From Clostridia bacterium (GTDB lineage: Bacteria; Bacillota_A; Clostridia; Oscillospirales; CAG-272), in the NCBI GenBank assembly GCA_017935805.1, contig JAGBGV010000225.1:1-9916 (forward strand): a DNA stretch of 9,916 bases, given 5' to 3'. The position numbers and the translations under genes were made by a program. The notes under the pieces were generated by a model, which saw nothing but the letters and a program-made list of their open reading frames with translations, searched no databases and was not told the origin of the DNA. Positions 1 to 7,576 of the stretch are shown here, piece after piece. Every line of letters starts with the position of its first letter. Position 1 is the stretch's first letter.

Positions 1-281
1 CACAGACCTGAATTGCACGCCCTTGCCTTACAGCTTATCCAAATCAGGCCGAGCAGAATACCAACGAGCCCGTAACACAGCAGCCACACAATAAATATAC
101 CGCTCAACGACAGCGTCATCCACGGGTCGGATGCTGATCTGATGGCATACCACGTGCTTCCGCCGCTTACCCACATGAGTATACCGCCTATACAACACAA
201 AAATGCCGAAAACAATAGTAACGGTATGTTTTCACCAACCACTCTCAATTCACACTTAATTCGCCTGAACAAAAAAATCAC
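1..281 (-). CDS. TspO/MBR-like tryptophan-rich membrane protein, N-terminal part (runs off the left edge)
   Basis: A minus-strand frame is open from about 281 to the window edge, 93 codons without a stop, and no plus-strand frame competes. It encodes two hydrophobic stretches: one around LLLFSAFLCCIGGILMW, the other around GIFIVWLLCYGLVGILLGLIW. They are linked by a segment with STWYAIR and a following DPW. The WY, then P-W, then W...Y spacing resembles the start of TspO/MBR (tryptophan-rich sensory) proteins, small five-helix membrane proteins linked to porphyrin and lipid binding. The Pro-Pro pair common in that loop is absent, so the family call is tentative. The start is unsettled: GTG at 279-281 lies inside the upstream terminator hairpin, while TTG at 246-248 or GTG at 240-242 would give a more usual short N-terminus before helix 1. 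None has a good ribosome binding site. The 3' end lies outside the window. Confidence 0.45.
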   Translation of the reverse strand, partial: MIFLFRRIKCELRVVGENIPLLLFSAFLCCIGGILMWVSGGSTWYAIRSASDPWMTLSLSGIFIVWLLCYGLVGILLGLIWISCKARACNSGL

Positions 282-303
282 CCCATATCAATGTATGAGG
301 TGA
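271..303 (-). terminator. Rho-independent terminator after the PBP gene
   Basis: Read on the minus strand, TCACCTCATA (303-294) pairs with TATGGGGTGA (287-278) as a 10-bp stem with one G-U pair. The loop is six bases, and seven T residues follow directly (277-271). It begins 22 bases after the PBP stop codon. The plus-strand side is less T-rich, so it is mainly a minus-strand terminator. Confidence 0.88.
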
Positions 304-325
304 AATTTTGTTTTATTAGCAGATT

Positions 326-3112
326 TTACAGGAACCAGTCATTTTCATCATCTGTGTTCTCGTCATCGCCGCCGTAGATATCATCCTCGTCCGGAGGCAG
401 TGCGTCGGGTTCATCATAATCATAGCCATACTCAGAATCCGGGGGGGTGTATCCGCTATATTCCGCAGGTGGATTTCCGCCCCACGGTCTATAGTCACAA
501 TGCTTGTAACAATATGCGTTATACGGTGTTTCTACATAAGTTGAACCGCAGTATTCGCCTTCTTCGAGCATATTTGTAAAGTACGGAACTCCCCACCATC
601 CGCCTGGCTTAACAGACTTTGGCATTTCACGGTATACATACTGTGCATCCTCAACATAGATCTGTGTCGGGAAGCTTCTGTCCTCAACTCTGATAAGAGC
701 AACCTCTGAACAATCCTTGGGGTTGCAGTTATCTGATGCAATAAGTCCCGTAGAATTGTCGCGAAGCACTACTACGTGAGTCTCGCAATACTCTGTGGGA
801 GCAGTTTCTCTTGTAAAGTAACCTGTTTCAGCTCGATTTCCGCGAGGGTCAAGAGCACAGGCATCTGTACAAAGCTTACCGGAGTCCTTGCAGTATGTGG
901 CAGTTATTACACCGGGGGCTGTCTTGAAGGTTTCAAGAGGTTCACCGCCCGCGTTAGCTTCATCAATATATTTCTGGTGAAGCATTGTCATGACCTTGTC
1001 CCACACAACAAGCGAAGGGCTCGTACCAAATGAGCTGAGCGACTGGGGGAAGTCATAACCGGTCCACACGCCGCCAACGTAGTATGGTGTATATCCAACG
1101 AAGTAACGGTCAAAGTCAGTACTTGTTGTACCGGTCTTACCTGCCACGTTTACTGAATAACGGAGAGTACAAGCTGTCGCCGTACCGGAATTAACTACAT
1201 TCTCCAGCATCTTTGTCATGATAGAAGCGGTTTCTTCACTGATAACGATTCTGCTTTCGTCCTCTTTACCAACTGTCACGTTATCGCGTGTGCCAATTAC
1301 AAGATTGCCGTTAGCATCCTCAACGTACAGATAAAGATTAGGTGTATTGTAAACGCCGTTGTTCTGGAAGATACAGTAAGCGGATGTCATCTCAAGAAGA
1401 GTTACTCCCTTATTGGGCTGACCGAGTGCCAATGCTGCAAGACCGCGGTCCGTAATACCTTGTCCAATTGAGTTGGTATCGTATTCGATAAGGCTGTCAA
1501 ACCCAAGCTCATTCTTCATAAAGTCAAATGAGTAGTCAATAGTTATCATCTGAAGAACCTTCATGGCGATAGTGTTTACGGATCTTGTAACCGCGCTGTT
1601 GATGGTTGTAAGGCCTCTGAAGATATTGGGATAGTTATACGGGTAAGGGGTATATGAGTAGATTGCCTCGGTATCCGCTGTTGCTTCTGACAAGAGCTTT
1701 TCATTGAACATTACGGGAGTATCGTCAACTACTGAGCCATATGTGATAAGTCCGAGATCAAGGGCTGGTGCATACACGGAAAGGGGCTTGATAGATGATC
1801 CCGGAGGACGTACAGCCACCGTCGCACGCTCTGTTCCACGGTTTATGATCTTCTCACCGCGACCGCCGACAATACAGAGTAAGTCGCCGGTATATGGGTC
1901 GCATATAACCATTGCTGACTCCGGCTTAAGTCCTGATGTAACTGACGGGAAGTATTCATCATCGTTTTCGTACACAAGTTCAATTGTGTCCTGAACAGTC
2001 GGGTCCATAGGAATGTAGATCTTATATCCGCTATAGTAGATCATATTCCACGCCGTGGTAGCATCTACTCCGTAAAGCTCCATAAGATCATCCTGAAGCT
2101 GTGTAAGCATAGCCTCGGTGTACCAATTGTAAAGAGTCATTCCCTCTTCAACGGCACCCTCTTCATCTGTGGTATACACGATGTCGAGCTGTTCAATAGC
2201 CTGTGCCTCTCTGCACTCAGCCTCAGTAATGAAGCCATTGTTCTTCATTTCTTCAAGAACTACCCAGCGGCGCTCATAGTTGCCTATCTTTTCGACTTCC
2301 TTACCGTTAACGATTGTTATGAAATTATCATTATGGTATTTGGGCTCGAACTGTGAAGGGTTCTTAACGATTGCCGCCATAGCCGCACATTCAACAAGTG
2401 AAAGCTCGGATACGTCCTTATCAAAATAGAAGTTTGACGCCGCCTGAACACCGTAGCAACCGTTGCCGAGATAAATGATGTTCAGGTAAGCCTCCATGAT
2501 CTCTTCTTTACTCTTTACCTTTTCAAGGTTCATAGCTCTGAAGATCTCCTCAACTTTACGCTGGATGGTGACCTCTGACTCCTGAGTTACGTTCTTAATA
2601 AGCTGCTGAGTAATGGTCGAGCCACCACCTGAGCCGCCTGTGAAGAACTTGAAGAACGACTTAACTGTCGTAATCCAGTCAACGCCGTTATGAGATTCAA
2701 AGCGCTTGTCCTCAATTGCTATATAGGCATTGATCAGGTCTTTCGGCAACTGATTATATGACACCGCAAGAGAGTTGTCGGTTGAGTACAGTCTTTGATC
2801 CACGATCTCAACCGGTGTACCATCGCGGTTGATTCTGTCCTCCTCCGTATCGTACTGCATATAGTAGATTCGGGTTGTAGAGTCCTGCGTGACTGTTACA
2901 ATGGTGTTCGGGTCTATCTCAAGATCGAGATGCTGATTAATGTACACAGCAAATACAGACGCAACAATAATGCCCGTAATGAGCCCGATAAGAAGAACAG
3001 TCAGTAGTATGTTTATAAAATAAGACAGAATTCGGAGAAGCACTTTACTGATTATGCGAAGCACATTCAGTATTTCTTTGCCCCAATTAACTTGCCTTTG
3101 TTGTTTATCCAT
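326..3112 (-). CDS. Class A penicillin-binding protein (PBP1A-type glycosyltransferase/transpeptidase)
   Basis: This bifunctional enzyme polymerises lipid II into glycan strands and cross-links the peptides on the outer face of the membrane. The 928-residue protein has a cytoplasmic N-terminus and one membrane anchor at about 28-58. The GT51 glycosyltransferase domain spans about 105-280, with EDKRFESHNG (catalytic E134), GGSTITQQLIKN and the second acidic site in RKVEEIF (E189). The transpeptidase domain spans about 395-705, with SxxK at S439-K442, SVN at 511-513 and KTG at 659-661. All key residues are intact. The C-terminus adds a cysteine-bearing region (nine Cys from 741 to 872) and ends in a strongly acidic tail (17 Asp/Glu in the last 37 residues). 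The start ATG is preceded by AAAGGCGG. Unlike the genes upstream it has its own candidate promoter, and it is closed by an intrinsic terminator. Clostridial PBP1A homologues carry a similar Cys motif after the transpeptidase; the acidic end looks variable. Confidence 0.96.
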   Translation of the reverse strand: MDKQQRQVNWGKEILNVLRIISKVLLRILSYFINILLTVLLIGLITGIIVASVFAVYINQHLDLEIDPNTIVTVTQDSTTRIYYMQYDTEEDRINRDGTPVEIVDQRLYSTDNSLAVSYNQLPKDLINAYIAIEDKRFESHNGVDWITTVKSFFKFFTGGSGGGSTITQQLIKNVTQESEVTIQRKVEEIFRAMNLEKVKSKEEIMEAYLNIIYLGNGCYGVQAASNFYFDKDVSELSLVECAAMAAIVKNPSQFEPKYHNDNFITIVNGKEVEKIGNYERRWVVLEEMKNNGFITEAECREAQAIEQLDIVYTTDEEGAVEEGMTLYNWYTEAMLTQLQDDLMELYGVDATTAWNMIYYSGYKIYIPMDPTVQDTIELVYENDDEYFPSVTSGLKPESAMVICDPYTGDLLCIVGGRGEKIINRGTERATVAVRPPGSSIKPLSVYAPALDLGLITYGSVVDDTPVMFNEKLLSEATADTEAIYSYTPYPYNYPNIFRGLTTINSAVTRSVNTIAMKVLQMITIDYSFDFMKNELGFDSLIEYDTNSIGQGITDRGLAALALGQPNKGVTLLEMTSAYCIFQNNGVYNTPNLYLYVEDANGNLVIGTRDNVTVGKEDESRIVISEETASIMTKMLENVVNSGTATACTLRYSVNVAGKTGTTSTDFDRYFVGYTPYYVGGVWTGYDFPQSLSSFGTSPSLVVWDKVMTMLHQKYIDEANAGGEPLETFKTAPGVITATYCKDSGKLCTDACALDPRGNRAETGYFTRETAPTEYCETHVVVLRDNSTGLIASDNCNPKDCSEVALIRVEDRSFPTQIYVEDAQYVYREMPKSVKPGGWWGVPYFTNMLEEGEYCGSTYVETPYNAYCYKHCDYRPWGGNPPAEYSGYTPPDSEYGYDYDEPDALPPDEDDIYGGDDENTDDENDWFL

Positions 3113-3137
3113 TATGGCATTCCGCCTTTCATGTTTT

Positions 3138-3151
3138 GCTGATCACTCAGC
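3138..3151 (-). promoter_or_regulatory. Hairpin with GUGA tetraloop near the 5' end of the PBP mRNA
   Basis: On the minus strand GCTGA-GTGA-TCAGC forms a 5-bp stem closed by a GNRA-type tetraloop. If the -10 box at 3167-3162 is used, transcription starts near 3155-3158 and this stem sits at the extreme 5' end, about 25 bases before the start codon. Such stems can protect the 5' end of an mRNA; that role is inference. Confidence 0.35.
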
Positions 3152-3161
3152 CAATGGTAGA

Positions 3162-3193
3162 ATTATACTCCCAATTTTTGAATCAGGTGTTAA
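3162..3193 (-). promoter_or_regulatory. Candidate sigma-A promoter of the PBP gene
   Basis: A perfect TATAAT (3167-3162, minus strand) lies in the gap between dnaE and the PBP gene, placing the start of transcription near 3155 with a leader of about 43 bases. The -35 is poor. The nearest match, TTAACA at 3193-3188, is 20 bases from the -10, longer than the usual 17, and the 17-base position has no recognisable hexamer. It may therefore depend on an activator or be weak. No terminator precedes it, so read-through from dnaE is also possible. Confidence 0.5.
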
Positions 3194-3205
3194 CACCGAC
3201 TGATT
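3181..3205. promoter_or_regulatory. Palindrome overlapping the -35 region (possible operator)
   Basis: A perfect 12-bp palindrome GGTGTTAACACC (3186-3197) is flanked by AATCA (3181-3185) and TGATT (3201-3205), a second pair of complementary arms offset by three bases. The centre is about 36 bases upstream of the inferred transcription start, where a repressor or a class II activator would bind. No T-run follows on the minus strand, so it is not a usual terminator for dnaE. I do not recognise the binding protein. Confidence 0.4.
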
Positions 3206-3237
3206 TTAATGGGAAATTAATGTGAAATCTGCATGAT

Positions 3238-6200
3238 TTACCGCAGAACGAGATTTTCGTCGCCTACTATTTCACGAAGCTCATTAAGCACGAAGGGTTT
3301 AGGCTCGATCATCATCGGCGGCTTGAGGTATTCTCCCGTATCCTCAGAATAAAACGATACCGGAGTATATCCTTCGAATATTCCGCAGAGAGCATATGCC
3401 CGCTTATATTCCGATGAGCTTGTAGAGGGTACCCGAATATATATTTTTCGGATTTCCTGCTTCGGTTCTGTTTTCGCTGCAGTTGGCGATGTAACGGTTT
3501 GCTTCTGGTCATATTTCATCGGAGATAATGTCTCAGCATGCTGAAGCTCCTCTGTTTGAGAGTCTGACACAAGTCCGATAATACGGTCAACTAGAATTTT
3601 CACGTCCTCGTCCTCACGCACACTTACATTGCCTGACACGGCAATAACGGAATCATATGTGAGCAAATGTCCGAATTTTGCCAGCACCTTCGGGAATATG
3701 AGCAGTTCAATGGAAGACGTTCTATCCTCAAGCATAACAAATGCCATTTGTTCGCCGCTCTTTGTGTTTTTGTTGGTGCGCTTTGTGACACAGCCCACAA
3801 GGGTAACTCGACTTTTTGCATTAATGTCCGGCTTAGGTGTATATTCAGAGCCGTCACAATCTTCAGCAAGGTCAGATTCCGACATGAAGGCAGCACGAAG
3901 ATCGGTGATCTTTGTTGGGTGAAGCTTCTCAGAATGGATCATGTAATCATCAAGCACATGACCTGTCAGATACAGTCCACAGCTCTCTTTTTCAAGGGCA
4001 AGCTTTTTCCGTGTGCTGAATTCGGGTATCTGCGGGAATACGATTCGCTCAACCTTGGGCAATTCTGCCTTGGGAGAAACATCAAACATTCCGATCTGTC
4101 CGTCAACTACATCAGAGGACAGGTTTTTCTTGTCAAGGAGTGACTCATACACCGCCATAAGCTGACTTCTCGGCACTCCCAGAGAATCAAGCGAGCCTGA
4201 CTTTATCAAGGTTTCCAGCTGACGTTTGTTGATATCAGTCTCTCTGACACGTTCAATGAAATCATCGACATCAACGAATTCGCCGTTGCGGTTCCGCTCG
4301 TCAACTATCTTGTCAATAAGGGAGCCGCCAATACTTTTCAGCGCCGTAAGTCCGAATCGGATAGAGTCTCCTTCAACGTGGAAATCTCCCCTGCTTTTGT
4401 TTATATCCGGTGGAAGCACCTTGATATTCTGCTTTCCGCAGTCTGCTATATACTCAGCAAGCTTTTCTGTCGAGGACATTACTGAAGTGAGCAACGCACT
4501 GACATATTCGCGGGGATAGTGAGTTTTAAGGTATGCAGTTCTGAACGAGAGCACCGCATAAGCAGCCGCATGGCTCTTATTGAATGCATAGTTTGCAAAG
4601 CTTACTATGTCCTCAAACAGGTTTACAGCATCGCTTTCAGATATGCCCTGCTTTACAGCACCGTCGATGAATGCCTGTCTCTCTCCGTCAAGCACGCTTT
4701 GCTTCTTCTTTGATATCGCACGTCGAACAACATCTGCGTGACCGAATGAATATCCCGCAATTTCACGGAATATCTGCATTACCTGCTCCTGATAAACGAT
4801 ACATCCGTATGTTACGTCAAGAATCGGTGCCAGCTTTGGTGTGCAGTAGCGAATCTTTGAGGGATCGTGCCGCGCTTCGATATACTTTGGGATAGAATCC
4901 ATCGGACCCGGTCGGTAAAGTGCTATTGCGGCAATGATATCATCAAGAGAGCGAGGTTTAAGCTGCGTGAGCATCTGTCTCATTCCCGCCGACTCAAGCT
5001 GGAATACACCGTCGCACTTTCCTTGTGAGATGGCATCGTATGTTGCAGCGTCAGAAATATCAACCTTTGTAAGGTCAAAATCAGGAATCTTTTCTCTGAT
5101 CTGCAGCTCTGCGTTATTTATAATTGTCAGGTAGCGAAGAGCAAGAAAGTCAAATTTCAACAGTCCAAGCTCCGCTATTGTATCCATGTCAAACTGTGTA
5201 ACGGTGACTCCGTTATTTACAGCAATTGGAACATAGGTTGTGAGAGGATTTTCTGTGATAACAACGCCTGCCGCGTGGGTTGATGCGTGTCTCGGCATAC
5301 CTTCAAGTGCCGCGGCGGTGTCGATAAGCTTTCGAACATCCCCGTCATTATCGTACATTTCCTTGAGTCCGGAGCCCTCCAAGGCCTTTTTGAGCGACAT
5401 TCCGATCTCTTGCGGTATCTGCTTTGCAACAGCATCAACGTCGTTGTAAGACATTCCGAGAGCTCGTCCGACGTCACGGACAGCGGCACGTGCGGCAAGT
5501 GTACCGAACGTAACGATCTGTGCTGTGTGATCCTCACCGTATTTTTCGCGAACGTAATTGATCGCTTCATCCCGTCTGTCGTAGCAGAAGTCTATATCGA
5601 AGTCGGGCATACTGACTCGCTCCGGATTGAGGAAGCGCTCAAACAGCAGATCAAACTTAATTGAATCTACATCAGTGATGCCAACAAGATACGCAACAAT
5701 ACTTCCCGCACCGGAGCCTCTTCCGGGACCAACAGGAATACCCTTACTTTTTGAATAGTTTACGAAGTCCCAGACAACAAGGTAATATTCGCTGTAACCC
5801 ATCTTCGATATGATCGACAGCTCATATTCAATTCTCTCTTCGTAAGCGTGTCTATTGTGCTTCTCATCGAAAACAATGTGGCCGCGGCGGATTCTCGATT
5901 CAAGTCCGTCATATGCCAGCTTTTTGAGGTACTCGTCAGGGTGAGAGCCGTCCTCGGGTTTGTATCGCGGAAGCTTTGTTTTTCCAAACTCGAATTCAAA
6001 CTCACACATATCCGCGATCTTCTGTGTGTTTTCACAAGCGCCATCATAATCGCGGAACAATCGTTCCATCTCAACCGTGTTTTTGTAGTAGAATTCGTCT
6101 GTTTCAAAGCCGATTGGTCTGCCGTCTGCAATAACGTTGTTCGTTTGTATGCACATCAGTATCGCCTGAGTTTCAGAGTCGGCTTTCTTGATGTAGTGAA

Positions 6201-6819
6201 CATCGTTTGTCGCTACCATCGGAATGCCGGTCTTCTCGGATATCTGACGCACGCCTGCATTCACCACGTCGTCATCTCTCATACCGTGGTCCTGTATTTC
6301 GAGATAGAAGTTTCCGCGGCCGAATGCTTTATCAAGGCGTCGGGCATATTCCTCTGCCTTTTCATACTCACCGGCAACTATGCACCGTGGTATATATCCC
6401 GCAAGGCAGGCGGAGAGGCAAACAAGACCCTCTGTATGCTTCTCGAGTAGATCTGTGTCAATTCTGGGCTTTGAATAGAATCCGTCGGTGTATGCCTTTG
6501 AAACTAAATAGATAAGGTTGTCCCATCCGGTTTTATTTTTCACAAGAAGAACAAGATGCGAGCTTCCTGCATCATATTCTTTTTCTCTGTCGTACATACT
6601 GCGGCGGGCTACATACACTTCACAGCCGATTATTGGCTTGATTCCCTCCGCTTTACAGGCTTTGTAAAACTCGACAACGCCATACATTACGCCGTGGTCG
6701 GTTATGGCGACAGCATTGTGACCTGCTAATTTAGCAGCCTTTGGTATATCGGAAATACGGCAAGCTCCGTCGAGCAAACTGTATTCGCTATGAAGATGCA
6801 GGTGAACGAAGTTTCCCAT
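3238..6819 (-). CDS. dnaE: DNA polymerase III subunit alpha (DnaE1-type)
   Basis: This is a replicative DNA polymerase catalytic subunit of 1193 residues. The N-terminal PHP domain (about 1-210) has HLHSEYS, TDHG, GCEVY and NDVHY. The polymerase core follows, with GPGRGSGAG (364-372), PDFDIDF (catalytic D408 and D410) and KFDFL (third Asp, D557). A helix-hairpin-helix region lies near 830-890, then a likely beta-clamp binding motif QIGMF (908-912), an OB fold at about 1002-1082, a low-complexity linker and a small C-terminal domain ending GDENLVLR. Order and length fit DnaE1 and not PolC, which has an inserted DnaQ-like exonuclease and an N-terminal OB fold. The ATG start has a near-perfect AAGGAGGG upstream. 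It begins 16 bases after the whiA stop, so it is probably co-transcribed. A separate PolC may exist elsewhere, as is usual in Firmicutes; that cannot be seen here. Confidence 0.97.
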   Translation of the reverse strand: MGNFVHLHLHSEYSLLDGACRISDIPKAAKLAGHNAVAITDHGVMYGVVEFYKACKAEGIKPIIGCEVYVARRSMYDREKEYDAGSSHLVLLVKNKTGWDNLIYLVSKAYTDGFYSKPRIDTDLLEKHTEGLVCLSACLAGYIPRCIVAGEYEKAEEYARRLDKAFGRGNFYLEIQDHGMRDDDVVNAGVRQISEKTGIPMVATNDVHYIKKADSETQAILMCIQTNNVIADGRPIGFETDEFYYKNTVEMERLFRDYDGACENTQKIADMCEFEFEFGKTKLPRYKPEDGSHPDEYLKKLAYDGLESRIRRGHIVFDEKHNRHAYEERIEYELSIISKMGYSEYYLVVWDFVNYSKSKGIPVGPGRGSGAGSIVAYLVGITDVDSIKFDLLFERFLNPERVSMPDFDIDFCYDRRDEAINYVREKYGEDHTAQIVTFGTLAARAAVRDVGRALGMSYNDVDAVAKQIPQEIGMSLKKALEGSGLKEMYDNDGDVRKLIDTAAALEGMPRHASTHAAGVVITENPLTTYVPIAVNNGVTVTQFDMDTIAELGLLKFDFLALRYLTIINNAELQIREKIPDFDLTKVDISDAATYDAISQGKCDGVFQLESAGMRQMLTQLKPRSLDDIIAAIALYRPGPMDSIPKYIEARHDPSKIRYCTPKLAPILDVTYGCIVYQEQVMQIFREIAGYSFGHADVVRRAISKKKQSVLDGERQAFIDGAVKQGISESDAVNLFEDIVSFANYAFNKSHAAAYAVLSFRTAYLKTHYPREYVSALLTSVMSSTEKLAEYIADCGKQNIKVLPPDINKSRGDFHVEGDSIRFGLTALKSIGGSLIDKIVDERNRNGEFVDVDDFIERVRETDINKRQLETLIKSGSLDSLGVPRSQLMAVYESLLDKKNLSSDVVDGQIGMFDVSPKAELPKVERIVFPQIPEFSTRKKLALEKESCGLYLTGHVLDDYMIHSEKLHPTKITDLRAAFMSESDLAEDCDGSEYTPKPDINAKSRVTLVGCVTKRTNKNTKSGEQMAFVMLEDRTSSIELLIFPKVLAKFGHLLTYDSVIAVSGNVSVREDEDVKILVDRIIGLVSDSQTEELQHAETLSPMKYDQKQTVTSPTAAKTEPKQEIRKIYIRVPSTSSSEYKRAYALCGIFEGYTPVSFYSEDTGEYLKPPMMIEPKPFVLNELREIVGDENLVLR

Positions 6820-6835
6820 ATTCCCTCCTTATGCT

Positions 6836-7576
6836 TTAGTTTTCTGTATTCTCTGATATAATACCGGCTTTCTCCGCAAGAGCAAGTATTCTCTCGAGTC
6901 TGTGGCGAACCCCGGATTTTGAAACCTGCGGATTCATTAGCTTACCAAGATCAGTAAGCGAAAGCTGGTCGTTTTCAATACGCAAAAGCGCAGTTTCCTT
7001 TAGATCTGACGGAAGAGAGTCAATCTTCCCCGTGTCTATAAGTGCTCTTATTGCGTCTGTGTATTTTTTAACTGCCTGAAGCTGTTTTTCGATGTTTGCC
7101 GTGTCGCAGTTGACCTGTCTGTTTACGGAATTACGGAATTCATGCACGATCTTTGAGTTCATGACATCAAACGCCGCGGCGGATGCTCCGAGATATACAA
7201 GCATATCTTCAATTACCGCACTGTCCTTAACGTACAGAATGTATTTATTCTTACGCACGGAGGGTCTGAAATCAAATCCCGAGTCAATGAGTAACTCCTG
7301 CACCGTATCACGCTCACTCTCAAAATAGAACGAAAGCTCCATGTGATAGGATTTCTCAGGATCTGTAACCGAACCATATACTGTAAAAAGTTTACGCCAA
7401 AATACCTCTCTGCAAACATCGCAACGGCATTTTTTGTAAACATCGGCAATAATTTCGCTAAAGTCAGTTCTTTTGTCGATGGCATCAAGGGCGCTGCTTG
7501 TGAATTTACAGCATTTTTTCTTAATCTCTACAGCTTCAAGCTGATTCTTTACTTTTCTTGAAAATGATTCTGTCAT
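6836..7576 (-). CDS. whiA: WhiA-family DNA-binding regulator, short form
   Basis: WhiA proteins join a LAGLIDADG-like domain to a C-terminal helix-turn-helix; they control sporulation and division genes in Streptomyces and affect division and growth in Bacillus. The family hallmarks are here: the opening SFSRKVKNQL, a Cys pair after KKK (22-23), VYGSVTDPEKSYHMEL (67-81), RNSVNRQVNCDTANI (148-162) and a C-terminal helix-turn-helix LSLTDLGKLM...SKSGVRHRLERI (206-230). The start chosen is the ATG at 7574-7576, which overlaps the murB stop as ATGA and matches the family N-terminus. An upstream in-frame ATG at 7609 would add 11 residues overlapping murB, with no clear ribosome binding site. At 246 residues it is well below the roughly 310 of B. 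subtilis WhiA. The lost part corresponds to the first LAGLIDADG-like repeat, and a Cys cluster KCRCDVC (49-55) sits at the junction. It lies in its usual position after murB. Confidence 0.88.
   Translation of the reverse strand: MTESFSRKVKNQLEAVEIKKKCCKFTSSALDAIDKRTDFSEIIADVYKKCRCDVCREVFWRKLFTVYGSVTDPEKSYHMELSFYFESERDTVQELLIDSGFDFRPSVRKNKYILYVKDSAVIEDMLVYLGASAAAFDVMNSKIVHEFRNSVNRQVNCDTANIEKQLQAVKKYTDAIRALIDTGKIDSLPSDLKETALLRIENDQLSLTDLGKLMNPQVSKSGVRHRLERILALAEKAGIISENTEN

Noticed and set aside
3112..3132. Six-codon upstream frame (MKGGMP) whose TAA overlaps the PBP ATG as TAATG
   Set aside because: It has no ribosome binding site and is short enough to arise by chance; the apparent PBP ribosome binding site lies within it. 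Conservation in relatives would be needed to revive it.
3181..3205. Palindrome as an intrinsic terminator of dnaE
   Set aside because: On the minus strand the stem is followed by CAAAAATTGGG, with no T-run, and the paired arms are offset; an operator-like role fits better.
3667..4143. 158-codon plus-strand reading frame opposite the dnaE OB-fold region
   Set aside because: Antisense to a well-supported gene, with no family resemblance and no clear promoter or ribosome binding site.
5848..6450. 200-codon plus-strand reading frame opposite dnaE
   Set aside because: It is fully antisense to conserved PHP and polymerase-linked coding sequence, has no recognisable domain, and its composition is what the dnaE codons impose on the other strand.
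7124..7140. Tandem TTACGGAA repeat within whiA
   Set aside because: It is only two copies and encodes the conserved RNSVNR segment, so protein constraint explains it.
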